From the NCBI GenBank assembly GCA_016792585.1, contig JAEULB010000118.1, positions 1 through 64,000 of the forward strand: a stretch of 64,000 nucleotides of DNA, given 5' to 3'. The translations under genes were made by a program, and so were the position numbers. The notes beneath the pieces were generated by a model. The model worked only from the letters and a program-made list of their open reading frames with translations. It searched no databases and had not been told where the DNA came from. Source of the stretch: Rhodospirillaceae bacterium. Lineage in GTDB: Bacteria > Pseudomonadota > Alphaproteobacteria > SHVZ01. Positions 9,541-17,621 of this stretch are shown piece after piece (position 1 is the first letter of the stretch; every line of letters starts with the position of its first letter).

Positions 9541-9558
9541 CGGCTAACATGTTAGCCG
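9541..9558. promoter_or_regulatory. Perfect 18-bp palindromic operator upstream of dctP
   Basis: CGGCTAACATGTTAGCCG is a perfect inverted repeat ending 34 nt before the dctP start codon. The core GCTAACATG recurs at 11709 (upstream of the RraA-like gene) and at 20413 (between phyH-dctQM and the MFS-amidase genes), which makes it very likely a binding site for one transcription factor. No candidate regulator gene lies in the window; size and symmetry would suit a GntR- or LacI-family dimer. Confidence 0.75.
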
Positions 9559-9592
9559 TTGATGCAATTAGACAACCGGGAGGACTGCTCAG

Positions 9593-10576
9593 ATGAGGCT
9601 CGCTTACTCGTTGTTCGTCGGCGTCGCCGTCGCCGCACTGGCTTCGGTGCCTGGCCAAGCATGGGCGCAGCAGAAGGTGCTGCGCTTCGGCCATCTCCAC
9701 TCGGTCGACTCGCCGGTGCACAAGGGCATCGCCAAGGCCGCCGAGGAAGTCGAGAAGCAGACCCAGGGCCGCTACAAGATCAACATCTTTCCCTCGAGCC
9801 AGCTCGGCCAGGCGCGCGAGATGGTGCAGCAGGTCGTCGACGGCAATCTCGACTTCGTCTCCGAAGGTCCAGGCAGCCTGTCGGCGCTGCACCGGCCCTT
9901 GAGCGTCTTCGAGGCGCCGTTCATCGCCCGCGACTGGGATCATCTGCTGAAGATGCTCGAGTCCGACTACGCCAAGGAGCAGCTGCGGACCATGGAGACG
10001 CAGCGCAACATGGCGCATGTCGGCACGTTCTATTACGGCGTCCGGCACTTCACCACCAAGACCAAGGCGCTCAACGTCGCCGCCGACGCCAAGGGCCTGA
10101 AGATCCGCGTGCCCGAGGCGCCGCTGTTCCTGGCGATGATCCGCGCGCTGGAAGCGACGCCGACGCCGATGAGCCTGGGCGAGGTCTATCTCTCCTTGCA
10201 GACCGGCGTCGCCGAAGGCCAGGAGAACCCGCTGCCGACGATCAACAACAACAAGTTCTTCGAGGTGCAGAAGTACCTGAACCTGACCGGCCACGTGATC
10301 GTGCCGATCATGATCATGATGAACAACAAGGTGCACGCGGCGGCGACGCCGGCCGACAAGGCGGCGTTCAAGGCGGCCTTCCTCGAAGGTGCCAAGGTCA
10401 ACGACGGCCTGACCCGTGCCGACGAGGCGAGCCTGGTCGATGCGTTCAAGGCGAAGGGGATGACGGTGGTGAATTCCGACCGCGACTCCTTCCGCGCGCG
10501 CATGACCTCGGTCTATGAGCTGGGCGAGAAGGACTGGGGCGCGGGCACCTACCAGAAGCTCCAGGCGATCAAGTAG
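9593..10576 (+). CDS. dctP: TRAP transporter substrate-binding protein (DctP family)
   Basis: A 327-residue periplasmic solute receptor. Residues 1-25 are a Sec signal peptide with cleavage likely after AWA. The mature part shows DctP family blocks: LRFGHLHSVDSPVHKGIAKA, INIFPSSQLGQAREMVQQV, KGLKIRVPEAPLF with the arginine that contacts the carboxylate of the ligand, and GVAEGQENPLPTI. It captures an organic acid for a Na+-driven DctQM permease. The Shine-Dalgarno GGGAGGA lies 8-9 nt before the ATG. No dctQM follows; the only permease pair is on the other strand 7 kb away (17677-19448), whose operon carries the same operator, so the three genes probably form one transporter. Confidence 0.9.
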   Translation: MRLAYSLFVGVAVAALASVPGQAWAQQKVLRFGHLHSVDSPVHKGIAKAAEEVEKQTQGRYKINIFPSSQLGQAREMVQQVVDGNLDFVSEGPGSLSALHRPLSVFEAPFIARDWDHLLKMLESDYAKEQLRTMETQRNMAHVGTFYYGVRHFTTKTKALNVAADAKGLKIRVPEAPLFLAMIRALEATPTPMSLGEVYLSLQTGVAEGQENPLPTINNNKFFEVQKYLNLTGHVIVPIMIMMNNKVHAAATPADKAAFKAAFLEGAKVNDGLTRADEASLVDAFKAKGMTVVNSDRDSFRARMTSVYELGEKDWGAGTYQKLQAIK

Positions 10577-10609
10577 CCGCTCTGCCGATCGTCGCCGGAC
10601 AAAAAAAAT

Positions 10610-10645
10610 CGGCCCCGTCGTTCGCGGCGGGGCCGAAGTGTTTTT
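10610..10645 (+). terminator. Rho-independent terminator after dctP (possibly bidirectional)
   Basis: An 11-bp GC stem CGGCCCCGTCG / CGGCGGGGCCG with a TTCG tetraloop (10610-10635) is followed by a T run at 10641-10645 and preceded by eight A residues at 10601-10608, so it can work in both directions. Confidence 0.88.
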
Positions 10646-10734
10646 CTGGAGGAACATCGCAACGGGTTCGTTGCAATGTCACCCCATCTTGCATTGGAGC
10701 TTGGAAGCGCCGCTGTGACCCGGCGCACACAGCC

Positions 10735-10768
10735 CAAATAAAAATTCCCCGCCCTGGCAGGCGGGGAA
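10735..10768 (-). terminator. Rho-independent terminator on the minus strand
   Basis: A perfect 9-bp stem TTCCCCGCC / GGCGGGGAA (10745-10753 and 10760-10768) with a 6-nt loop. On the minus strand it is followed by TTTTTATTT. It ends transcription from the RraA-like gene, whose stop is 190 nt upstream, or of a separate small RNA inside the gap. Confidence 0.82.
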
Positions 10769-10904
10769 GGAGGGTTGGGAGCTCAAGGCCGGGGCCGGGC
10801 GGCCCTCTCAGGGAGGAGGGGGTGGGGATGTGCCTAGGAGGCATCGACCGCCCAGACCCCGACCTTGATGCGAGAATACTTTCGCATCATCGGCCCTCTC
10901 GATC

Positions 10905-10920
10905 TGTGACCTCCATCACA
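10905..10920. promoter_or_regulatory. CRP/FNR-superfamily-type palindrome TGTGA-N6-TCACA
   Basis: TGTGACCTCCATCACA matches the classical CRP consensus perfectly. It lies between two gene ends, not upstream of an annotated gene, so its target is unclear; see the findings. A chance match cannot be excluded. Confidence 0.4.
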
Positions 10921-10957
10921 CTGAAAACGGAATGTCAGCGAACGAATTGACGAGCAT

Positions 10958-11659
10958 TTAATGGATCTCGTCGGCCTCGGCGATCGCCTTCATCAGCTTG
11001 GCGGCAGTGAAGCCCTTCGATTTCGCCGCCTTCAGGATCACCGATTCCTTGCGGGTCAGCAGCTCGCAGGCGGCCGGCACCTTCTTCGCCACCTCATGCG
11101 GGATCACCACGGCGCCGTGATAGTCGGCATGCAGGAGATCGTTGGGGCGCACGATCATGCCGTTGATGCTGACCTCGAGATTGATGCCGACCAGGTGGAC
11201 ATGCGCGTGGCTGGGCATGATCGAGCCGGCCAGCGCCTGGAAGCCTGGCGCCCACATGTCGATGTCGCGGATGCAGCCATCGGTGACGACGCCGAGGCAG
11301 CCGAGTCCCTTGTGGATCGTCGACTGGACCTCGCCCCAGAAGGCGCCGAAGCCGGCGTCCGGCCCGTCGATGTCCTGAAGGACGGCGATCGAGGGGGCCG
11401 GATCGGCGGCGATCATCTGGTAGTACTCGCCGCGAAGCGCCCGCTGGGCGGCCTTGGACGCGCCGTTCGGCTCGCGCGAGCGGATCGTCGCGGTCCTGGC
11501 GTAGCCCACGATCGGCTTCAGCTTCGGAAACGGGCAGATCAGCGGCTTCCGGTTGAAGCCGTGGGCGCGACGCTCCGGCGCCACGATTTCCAACGCATTG
11601 CAGATGGTCGGGGTATCGTAGGCGGCGAGCTTCTTCAGGTCGGCGGCGGTCAGGGTCAT
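10958..11659 (-). CDS. RraA family protein (HMG/CHA aldolase-like)
   Basis: A 233-residue protein of the RraA/dimethylmenaquinone-methyltransferase-like fold, which in catabolism covers 4-hydroxy-4-methyl-2-oxoglutarate and 4-carboxy-4-hydroxy-2-oxoadipate aldolases and oxaloacetate decarboxylases. The metal/substrate motif G-x(n)-R-D is visible in GCLGVVTDGCIRDIDMW. DTPTICNALE at the N terminus also fits. It would cleave a pyruvate-containing hydroxy acid using a divalent metal. The start at 11659 is preceded by GAGGAC. The promoter region, shared with the divergent hypothetical gene, holds a version of the dctP palindrome, so the enzyme may act on the compound taken up by the TRAP system. 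The exact substrate is unknown. Confidence 0.8.
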   Translation of the reverse strand: MTLTAADLKKLAAYDTPTICNALEIVAPERRAHGFNRKPLICPFPKLKPIVGYARTATIRSREPNGASKAAQRALRGEYYQMIAADPAPSIAVLQDIDGPDAGFGAFWGEVQSTIHKGLGCLGVVTDGCIRDIDMWAPGFQALAGSIMPSHAHVHLVGINLEVSINGMIVRPNDLLHADYHGAVVIPHEVAKKVPAACELLTRKESVILKAAKSKGFTAAKLMKAIAEADEIH

Positions 11660-11707
11660 GGAGATGTCCTCGGGGCAAGCGGGGTCGGCGGCGGGGATGA
11701 GCCGCGA

Positions 11708-11723
11708 CGCTAACATGCAGCCG
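11708..11723. promoter_or_regulatory. Second copy of the GCTAACATG operator
   Basis: CGCTAACATGCAGCCG keeps the left half-site of the palindrome at 9541-9558 exactly and the outer AGCCG of the right half, with one base fewer between them. It lies 49 nt upstream of the RraA-like start and 11 nt before the divergent hypothetical gene. Confidence 0.6.
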
Positions 11724-11734
11724 GAAGGCTCGCC

Positions 11735-12523
11735 ATGATCGCCGAGGCGCTCGCGTGGCTGGCGACGCCATGCCCGCTTTACGTTCGCCGGCTCGGCCTG
11801 CTCTCCGAATCGATCGCGATCTCCGCCCGCCATCGCCGCTGCCGCGCAGCCTGGGCGCCGCATCTCGAAGAGAGTCGTGCCGCTGTGCGAAACGCGATCG
11901 CGCGGACGCCACGCCGGCGGACGGCGCTGGTGATGGGATCGGGAGCTCTTCTGGATGTACCGCTCGACGAGCTCGCGGCGGCGTTTCGCCGCGTGCTGCT
12001 GGTCGACCTCGTCCATCCGTGGCGGGCCCGCCTCCAGGCGCGTCGCTTTTCCAATGTGATACGGATCACCGCCGATATCGGCGGGATCCTTCAAGGTGTC
12101 TCCAGGGGCAAGTTGGTTCGGCCTCGGCCGTTCCCAGCGCTCGCCGACCCGGAGGTCGACTTGGCGATTTCGCTGAACGTCCTCTCGCAGCTGCCGGTGG
12201 CTCCCGTCCGCCATCTCGATGGCAAGGTCGAGGACGAGGCGCTGACGCAAGCCGCTCAGGACCTGGTGCGCCAGCACCTGGACGATCTCGACCGCTCGCG
12301 GGCGACAACGTTGCTGATCTCGGACGTCGAACGAATCCTGCTCGCCCGCGACGGCCGCGAGATCGAGCGCACCAGCCTGATCGCAGACCTGCCGGAACCG
12401 GCATCCGATCACCACTGGTGGTGGAATATCGCCCCGGCTCCCGAGGTCGACGAGGAGACGTCCGAGCGCCGACGGGTGGTCGCCCGGCTTGTTCGGGGTG
12501 CGTTCGGGCCGGAAAGTCTTTAG
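11735..12523 (+). CDS. Hypothetical protein with a methyltransferase-like Rossmann segment
   Basis: A 262-residue protein I cannot assign to a named family. Residues about 62-100 (TALVMGSGALLDVPLDEL, then VLLVDLVHPWRARLQAR) look like the first half of a class I SAM-binding fold, glycine-rich loop followed by an acidic residue at the end of the second strand, and LAISLNVLSQLP could be the motif IV strand. No signal peptide or membrane segment. The C terminus has an aromatic HHWWWNIAP stretch. It starts 11 nt from the operator region, divergent from the RraA-like gene, and is 38 nt upstream of the pentapeptide gene. A methyltransferase role is only an inference. Confidence 0.65.
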   Translation: MIAEALAWLATPCPLYVRRLGLLSESIAISARHRRCRAAWAPHLEESRAAVRNAIARTPRRRTALVMGSGALLDVPLDELAAAFRRVLLVDLVHPWRARLQARRFSNVIRITADIGGILQGVSRGKLVRPRPFPALADPEVDLAISLNVLSQLPVAPVRHLDGKVEDEALTQAAQDLVRQHLDDLDRSRATTLLISDVERILLARDGREIERTSLIADLPEPASDHHWWWNIAPAPEVDEETSERRRVVARLVRGAFGPESL

Positions 12524-12561
12524 ACTCACAGGCAAATACGGCGAAACCAGACCGAGCGCCC

Positions 12562-13911
12562 ATGTCCGAGCCCGATCAGCAAGCCGATTCCGGTCGCTTC
12601 AAGCGGCTGGATCAGGCCGAGCTCGACAAGATCCTGGAGTCGCACGCCAAGTTCGTCGGCGGCCGCTCCGGCGGCCAGCGCGCCAACCTCGGCAGCTACG
12701 ATCTTTCCTATCTCGACCTCTCGGGCAAGAACCTGTCGAACGCCGAGCTCTCCGGCTCGCGGATGGCGAACTGCAATCTGAAGGGCGCCAAGCTGATGGC
12801 GGCCAGCCTGTTCTCGGCCGACCTCAGGAAGGCCGATCTCACCGGCGCCGACCTGACGCGCGTCGACCTGCGCGGCGCCTGCCTCCGCGGCGCCAACATG
12901 ACCAACGCGCTGATGATGGAGTCCGATCTCCGCGACGGCATCCTGCTCAAGGCCGATTCGAAGGGGAATCTCACCACCATGTCCTTCGACATGACGGTGG
13001 CTGACGCCTCGGCGGCGATCCTGCGCGGCGCAAATATGAGCCAGGCGCGGATGTCGAATGCCTTCATCGTGCAGACGGACCTGACCGACGCGATCATGCG
13101 CGGCATCAAGCTCGTCCGCGCCGACCTCTCCCACTGCAACCTGACCGGCGCCAACCTCGAAGGCTCGGATCTCTCGGAAGCGAACCTCACCGGCACGATC
13201 CTGCACGGCGCGATCCTGTCGGGCGCGATCCTGTCGGGCACCAACTTCGAGGGCGCCGACCTGGTCGGCTGCGTGCTCGACTCGGCGGATGCCCGCGGCG
13301 CCGACATGTCGAAGGCGATCCTGCCGCGCTCGCTCGCATCCCTCGGCGAGGAGCTGCGCGAGGTCCTTCAGCGCCACATCGACTGGATCCGGACGGCCGG
13401 CAAGAAGGGCAAGCGCCTCGATCTCTCGCGCTTCGACCTGGGCGGCCAGAACTTCACCGGCGCCAATCTCTCGGCGGCGAACTTCGAGCACGCGCTGCTG
13501 AAGGAGGCGGTGCTGGCGAAGACCGAGCTGCTGATGAGCGACTTCGGCCAGGCCGATCTCCGCAACGCCGATCTCTCAAGCTCCGACATGCGCGGCATCA
13601 ATCTGCGCCGCGCCAACATGTCCGGCGCCAAGCTGGTCGGCGCCAAGGCGGGGCCGGTCAACCTGCTTGGCTCGACCACCCAGGTCTGGGTCTCCAACTT
13701 CGAGCGCGCCCGCCTGATGACCGCCGATCTCTCCGGCGGCAACTTCCGCAAGGCCAACATGCAAGGTGCGGACTTCACCGACGCCTCGCTTCGCGACTGC
13801 GATCTCCGCGAGGCCAACCTCCAGGACGCCGAGTTCCAGGGCGCCGATCTGCGCGGCGCCAATATCGAGAAGGCCGACCTCCGGGGGGCGAAGAACCTCA
13901 CCCGCCCGTGA
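12562..13911 (+). CDS. Pentapeptide-repeat protein with two right-handed solenoid blocks
   Basis: A 449-residue protein made almost wholly of A(D/N)LxG-type five-residue repeats, which fold as a square beta-helix. Two repeat blocks (about residues 40-252 and 285-445) are each preceded by a similar motif: ESHAKFVGGRSGGQRANL at 26-43 and QRHIDWIRTAGKKGKRLDL at 270-288. This internal symmetry suggests duplication of a whole unit. No signal peptide is seen, so it is probably cytoplasmic. The family is mostly of unknown function; a few members mimic DNA and bind gyrase, but nothing here shows that. It is followed after 10 nt by mmcB on the same strand. Confidence 0.88.
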   Translation: MSEPDQQADSGRFKRLDQAELDKILESHAKFVGGRSGGQRANLGSYDLSYLDLSGKNLSNAELSGSRMANCNLKGAKLMAASLFSADLRKADLTGADLTRVDLRGACLRGANMTNALMMESDLRDGILLKADSKGNLTTMSFDMTVADASAAILRGANMSQARMSNAFIVQTDLTDAIMRGIKLVRADLSHCNLTGANLEGSDLSEANLTGTILHGAILSGAILSGTNFEGADLVGCVLDSADARGADMSKAILPRSLASLGEELREVLQRHIDWIRTAGKKGKRLDLSRFDLGGQNFTGANLSAANFEHALLKEAVLAKTELLMSDFGQADLRNADLSSSDMRGINLRRANMSGAKLVGAKAGPVNLLGSTTQVWVSNFERARLMTADLSGGNFRKANMQGADFTDASLRDCDLREANLQDAEFQGADLRGANIEKADLRGAKNLTRP

Positions 13912-13921
13912 GCCTCGCGTC

Positions 13922-14365
13922 GTGACCGGTTCATCCGCCGAAGAAGAAAGAATCGCCCGCCAGATCGCGCTTGGCCTGGTGCGCGCCTTCGGCGAGATGG
14001 GCGAGACCGCGCTGACCGAGGTCACGCTCGCCAACGGCCGCCGCGCCGACGTGCTGGCGCTCGATGCCGCCGGACGCCTCACCATCGTCGAGATCAAGTC
14101 GAGCCGCGCCGATTTCCAGTCCGACCGCAAATGGCGCGAGTACCTGGAATTCTGCGACGCCTTCTACTTTGCGGTCGCCGAGGGCTTCCCGGTCGACCTT
14201 CTGCCCGAGGACGTGGGCCTGATGATCGCCGACCGCTGGAGCGCGCATGTCGTGCGCGAGGCGTTGCTCGAGCCGCTCTCGGCGCCACGCCGGAAGGCGA
14301 TGCTGATCCGCTTCGGCCTGCTCGCCGGAGACCGGCTCCGCAACCTGGTCGACCCGCCGCTCTAG
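13922..14365 (+). CDS. mmcB: MmcB family DNA repair protein
   Basis: A 147-residue protein of the MmcB family, first linked to mitomycin-C resistance and DNA repair in Caulobacter. The fold resembles restriction-endonuclease-like nucleases: E in LTEVTLANGRRADVLAL, D in the same strand, and TIVEIKSSRADFQSDRKW with the ExK pair, so a PD-(D/E)xK core is present. The start is a GTG at 13922, 10 nt after the pentapeptide gene; no ATG fits the conserved N terminus. Its last four bases overlap the stop of the convergent osmC gene. Confidence 0.85.
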   Translation: MTGSSAEEERIARQIALGLVRAFGEMGETALTEVTLANGRRADVLALDAAGRLTIVEIKSSRADFQSDRKWREYLEFCDAFYFAVAEGFPVDLLPEDVGLMIADRWSAHVVREALLEPLSAPRRKAMLIRFGLLAGDRLRNLVDPPL

Positions 14366-14871
14366 GAGCGGTTCACTTGGACCGAAACCGCCGGCGACAC
14401 CTTGATCGTCTGGAAGACGACGCAGTAGCGCTCTGTCAGCTGGATCAGCTTGGCGACCGCGTCCTTGTCGGCGTCGGTCGCGATGTCGAAGGCAAGCCGG
14501 ATCTCGCGGAATCCGACCGGCGCGGTCTTGTCGACGCCCAAGGTGCCGCGGAAGTCCAGATCGCCCTCGCAGCGCACCTTGCCGGACTTGAGCTCGATGC
14601 CGAGCGCGGTCGCGACCGCCCTCAAGGTGACGCCGGCGCAAGCGGCGAGCGCCTGCAGCAGCATGTCGCCGGAGCAGGCGAAGCTGCCGTCGCCGCCGGT
14701 CGCCGGATGCAGGCCCGCCTTGACCAGCGCCTTGCCGGTTTCGACCGAGCAGGCAATCTCCTGTGAGTCGAGGTCGCCCTCGGCCTTCAGCGTGATCACC
14801 GCCGCGTCCGGCGTTTCCTTGTAGCGACTCTTCAGCGGCGCCTGCATGGCGCGAAGATCTTCGGCGTTCAC
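14362..14871 (-). CDS. OsmC family protein
   Basis: A 169-residue OsmC/Ohr-fold protein. This family includes thiol peroxidases that reduce organic hydroperoxides; the region [20 protein letters not shown] holds the family cysteine in the long central helix, and [14 protein letters not shown] carries others upstream. The start is a GTG at 14871 with a strong GGAGG Shine-Dalgarno 4-8 nt upstream, and it overlaps the stop codon of the ABC ATPase gene (GTGA). It is therefore the last gene of the SAM-riboswitch-controlled ABC operon, which points to a role with a sulfur compound taken up by that transporter. Confidence 0.88.
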   Translation of the reverse strand: MNAEDLRAMQAPLKSRYKETPDAAVITLKAEGDLDSQEIACSVETGKALVKAGLHPATGGDGSFACSGDMLLQALAACAGVTLRAVATALGIELKSGKVRCEGDLDFRGTLGVDKTAPVGFREIRLAFDIATDADKDAVAKLIQLTERYCVVFQTIKVSPAVSVQVNRS

Positions 14872-15638
14872 GGAACCTCCAAAACCTCTGGCTCGTAGAT
14901 GCGGCCGGACCTGGCTGCGTGCAGGGTCGAGAGAAGCTGGCGCTTCTCCTCCTGGAACGCGGCTGATGTCCGCTCCCGGGGACGGGCGAGCGCGACCGGC
15001 CGTTCGGCGAAGATGCGCCCGGGCGGGCCGGCGAGCAAGACCACGCGATCGGCCAGCACTAACGCCTCGTCGAGATCGTGTGTCACCAACACCAGGGTCG
15101 GCCGGTCCTCGCGCCAGAGATCGAGCAGGTGATCCTGCAGGTCGGTGCGGGTGAAGGCGTCGAGCGCGCTGAACGGCTCGTCGAGCAGAAGCACCTCGGG
15201 CTGTCCGACCAGCGCGCGGGCGATCGAGACACGTTGCGCCATGCCGCCGGAGAGCTCGCGCGGCAGCGTCTTCGCATAGGCGGCGAGCCCGACGCGGTCG
15301 AGCGCGCGGTTGACCCGGCGCTCGCGTTCGACGGCGTTGAGATGCGCGAGACCGAAGCCGACATTGTCGGCGACGCTGAGCCAGGGCAGCAGGCGTGGTT
15401 CCTGGAAGATGACGCCGATCTCGGGCCTGGGGCCGTCGATCTCGGCATCGTGGAAGAGCGCGCGGCCCGAGGTCGGCGCCTCGAGACCGGCCAACAGGCG
15501 GAGCAGCGTCGACTTGCCGGAGCCGCTGGCGCCGACGAGCGCGACGATCTCGCCGGATGCGACCGACAGCGAGACGTCGGCGAGCGCGTGACGGTTGCCG
15601 AAGCGCTTGGACGCGCGGTCGAGCGTGAGCAGGCTCAT
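14868..15638 (-). CDS. ABC transporter ATP-binding protein (SsuB/TauB/NrtD type)
   Basis: A 256-residue ATPase of the nitrate/sulfonate/taurine importer class. Walker A is GASGSGKST at about 36-44, the Q-loop is [10 protein letters not shown], the signature is [15 protein letters not shown] and Walker B is [12 protein letters not shown], followed by the switch histidine in VTHDLDEAL. It powers import by the membrane protein encoded just upstream, with which it overlaps by 4 nt (ATGA type). Its stop overlaps the osmC start. The paired permease and binding protein favour an aliphatic sulfonate, taurine or similar sulfur-containing substrate. Confidence 0.9.
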   Translation of the reverse strand: MSLLTLDRASKRFGNRHALADVSLSVASGEIVALVGASGSGKSTLLRLLAGLEAPTSGRALFHDAEIDGPRPEIGVIFQEPRLLPWLSVADNVGFGLAHLNAVERERRVNRALDRVGLAAYAKTLPRELSGGMAQRVSIARALVGQPEVLLLDEPFSALDAFTRTDLQDHLLDLWREDRPTLVLVTHDLDEALVLADRVVLLAGPPGRIFAERPVALARPRERTSAAFQEEKRQLLSTLHAARSGRIYEPEVLEVP

Positions 15639-16468
15639 CGGCGGAACCCGTCCTGCCAGGCGACCATCGGCCGCGTCGCGGTCACGAGCAGGAAGTCGCT
15701 GAGCTTGCCGAGGATGGCGAAGAGCACGAGGCTCGCCAGGATCGCCGCCGGGCGGCCCGTCATCTGGCCATCCATCATCAGGTAGCCAAGGCCCTCGCTG
15801 GCGCCCATCAGCTCGGCGGCGACGACGAACATCCAGCCGAGGCCGAGCCCGCCGCGAAGCCCGATCACATAGGTCGGGAGCGTCGCGGGCAGCAGGATGC
15901 GACGGATCATGTCGAAAGCGGAAAGCCGCCAGACGCGGCCGACCTCGACCAGCTTGCGGTCGACGGAAGCGAAGCCCTGGGCAAGGCTCATATAGACCGG
16001 GAAGAACACGCCGACCGCGATCAGCGTGATCTTCGAGGTCTCGAAGATGCCGAGCCACAGGATGAACAGCGGGACCCAGGCGATCGACGGGATGTTGCGG
16101 AGCGCCTGCACCGACGGATCGAGCAGGCGGTGTGCTACCGGCAGGTAGCCGACCAGCGCACCGAGAACGGTGCCGGCGGCGACGCCGAAGCCGAAACCCA
16201 GCGCCATGCGCGTCAGCGTGGCGACGAGGTGATCCCAGATCTCGCCGGTCGCGAACAGCTGGACGATATGCGCCGCCACCGTGGAGGGCGGCGGCATCAG
16301 GTGCGTGGTGATGACTCCCGTGCGTGCCGCCGCTTCCCAGCCGAGCGCCAGCACCAGCGGCAGCACGAGGCCGAGCCCGACCCGTGCCAGCCGGCGGAGA
16401 CCGCCGGCTGGGCAGGGCGCCACCGCCTTTTGATCGGCGGCGGCGTAGCTGGTGACTTCCGTCGTCAC
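15635..16468 (-). CDS. ABC transporter permease (SsuC/TauC type)
   Basis: A 277-residue inner-membrane subunit with about six transmembrane segments (first at residues 29-48). The binding-protein-dependent transport motif (EAA loop) that docks on the ATPase is [27 protein letters not shown] after the first segment and [18 protein letters not shown] are typical of the SsuC/TauC family. The start is a GTG at 16468, one base after the stop of the binding-protein gene. Partner genes on both sides form one operon of receptor, permease, ATPase and osmC. Confidence 0.9.
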   Translation of the reverse strand: MTTEVTSYAAADQKAVAPCPAGGLRRLARVGLGLVLPLVLALGWEAAARTGVITTHLMPPPSTVAAHIVQLFATGEIWDHLVATLTRMALGFGFGVAAGTVLGALVGYLPVAHRLLDPSVQALRNIPSIAWVPLFILWLGIFETSKITLIAVGVFFPVYMSLAQGFASVDRKLVEVGRVWRLSAFDMIRRILLPATLPTYVIGLRGGLGLGWMFVVAAELMGASEGLGYLMMDGQMTGRPAAILASLVLFAILGKLSDFLLVTATRPMVAWQDGFRR

Positions 16469-16469
16469 G

Positions 16470-17447
16470 TCACTTCCGGGCGACGAGGCGCTGGGCGAAG
16501 CTGTTGTCGACCAGCGACTTCACCACGGCGGCGACGTCGGTTGCAGCCGGGATGAAGTTGGCGGCCTTCAGCGCATCGCCGGCCCCGGTGATCGCCGCGA
16601 CCGGCTTCGGACCGACCTGCGACTCGGTGAAGTCGTTGCGGGTCAGTTGCAGCTTCGCGACCTCGTCGGAGATCTTGGCGTCGCGGATCAGGAGTGCCTT
16701 GAGCCCGTCCGGATTCTCCTTCGCCCACGCACGCGCCTTCTCGTAGGCCTGCAGCACGCGGACGACGAGCTCCGGATTGGCCTCGGCGAACGCCGACCGC
16801 ACGTTCAGCACGCCATAGGTGTTGGCGTCGGCGTTGCGATAGAAGAGCTTCGCGCCACGCTCGACCTCGGCCTGCGCCATGATCGGATCGAGGCCGGCCC
16901 AGGCATCGACGTCACCCTTGTCGAGCGCGACGCGGCCATCCGGATGCTGGAGGAGAACGATCTTCAGGTCCTTCTCGGTCAGGCCCTTCGACGCGAGAGC
17001 CCGCACCAGGAAGATGTGCGGGTCGGTGCCGCGGGTGACCGCGACGCGCTTGCCCTTCAACTGCTCGATCGAGGCGATGCCGGTGTCGGGCCGCGTCACC
17101 AGCGCGGTCCATTCCGGCTTCGAGTAGATGTAGACCGAGTTGATCGGGCTGCCGTTGATCTTCGCCAGCAGGGCTGCCGAGCCCGCGGTCGAGCCGAAGT
17201 CGACGCCGCGCGCGTTCAGGAACTCGATCGCCTTGTTGGATCCGAGGCTCTGCACCCAGCGCACCTGGATGCCGTCCCTGGCGAGATCGGCTTCGAGGAA
17301 GCCTTTCTCCTTCAGCACGATGCTGAGCGGGTTGTACGTCGCCCAGTCGATGCCGACGATTTTCGCCTTGTCCTCGGCGAAAGCCTGGGTCGTGAGTGTG
17401 AAGGCGGCCGCAGCCGCCAGGGTGGAAAGGAAAGTCCGTCGAAGCAT
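16470..17447 (-). CDS. ABC transporter substrate-binding protein (SsuA/TauA-like)
   Basis: A 325-residue periplasmic receptor of the NMT1/SsuA type. Residues 1-24 form a signal peptide with a likely cleavage after AFA. The mature chain has the family pattern: IDWATYNPLSIVLKEKGFLE, LNARGVDFGSTAGSAAL, LKGKRVAVTRGTDPH and the hinge LDKGDVDAWAGLDP. It is the first gene of the operon and its 166-nt leader starts with a SAM-II riboswitch, so it is expected to be made when S-adenosylmethionine is scarce. That points to a sulfur source or methionine precursor as ligand rather than nitrate or thiamine precursors. Confidence 0.88.
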   Translation of the reverse strand: MLRRTFLSTLAAAAAFTLTTQAFAEDKAKIVGIDWATYNPLSIVLKEKGFLEADLARDGIQVRWVQSLGSNKAIEFLNARGVDFGSTAGSAALLAKINGSPINSVYIYSKPEWTALVTRPDTGIASIEQLKGKRVAVTRGTDPHIFLVRALASKGLTEKDLKIVLLQHPDGRVALDKGDVDAWAGLDPIMAQAEVERGAKLFYRNADANTYGVLNVRSAFAEANPELVVRVLQAYEKARAWAKENPDGLKALLIRDAKISDEVAKLQLTRNDFTESQVGPKPVAAITGAGDALKAANFIPAATDVAAVVKSLVDNSFAQRLVARK

Positions 17448-17560
17448 GGTCCTCGCTCCCGAATAACGACGTTCAGGGATGGCGAGGTGTCGCTCAGGGG
17501 TCGGGGCAACGAGCCCCGAGCGGCATCCCGCCGCAGCAAGAGAGCTGGGCGGTAGCCCAA

Positions 17561-17612
17561 CGCTTTAGCCGCATTTCTTAAGCGCCCGCAAGCTGCTGCT
17601 CAAATCGGCGCT
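17561..17612 (-). promoter_or_regulatory. SAM-II (SAM-alpha) riboswitch
   Basis: On the minus strand the leader reads AGCGCC-GATTTG-AGCAGCA-GCTTGC-GGGCGCT-TAAGAAA-TGCGGCTAAAG. The order matches the SAM-II consensus: a P1 stem (AGCGCC with GGGCGCT), the invariant GAUUUG after its 5' strand, GCUUGC before its 3' strand, then UUAA-AA and the terminal CGGCUAAAG that forms the pseudoknot. It begins 2 nt from the start site predicted from the promoter at 17622-17649. Binding of SAM should reduce expression of the ABC-osmC operon. The start codon is about 113 nt further on, longer than usual for this class, with three small hairpins between (for example CGGGGC/GCCCCG at 17502-17518). Confidence 0.85.
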
Positions 17613-17621
17613 GTGGTGGTT

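Larger units (their letters stand above)
10577..10957. other. Convergent intergenic region with terminators and a CRP-type palindrome
   Basis: This 381-nt gap between the 3' ends of dctP and the RraA-like gene has no convincing reading frame. It contains two strong intrinsic terminators, an inverted repeat at 10657-10680, a 7-bp hairpin GATGCGA/TCGCATC at 10867-10888, and a perfect TGTGA-N6-TCACA site. A small RNA transcribed leftwards to the terminator at 10745 is possible but unproven. Confidence 0.5.

Noticed and set aside
10515-10718. Open frame of 67 codons running through the dctP terminator
   Set aside because: It reads through the end of dctP in another frame and across a strong hairpin, with no family resemblance.
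17502-17518. CGGGGC/GCCCCG hairpin in the ABC operon leader as an intrinsic terminator of the riboswitch
   Set aside because: The stem is short and no T run follows on the minus strand, so transcription termination there is unlikely.
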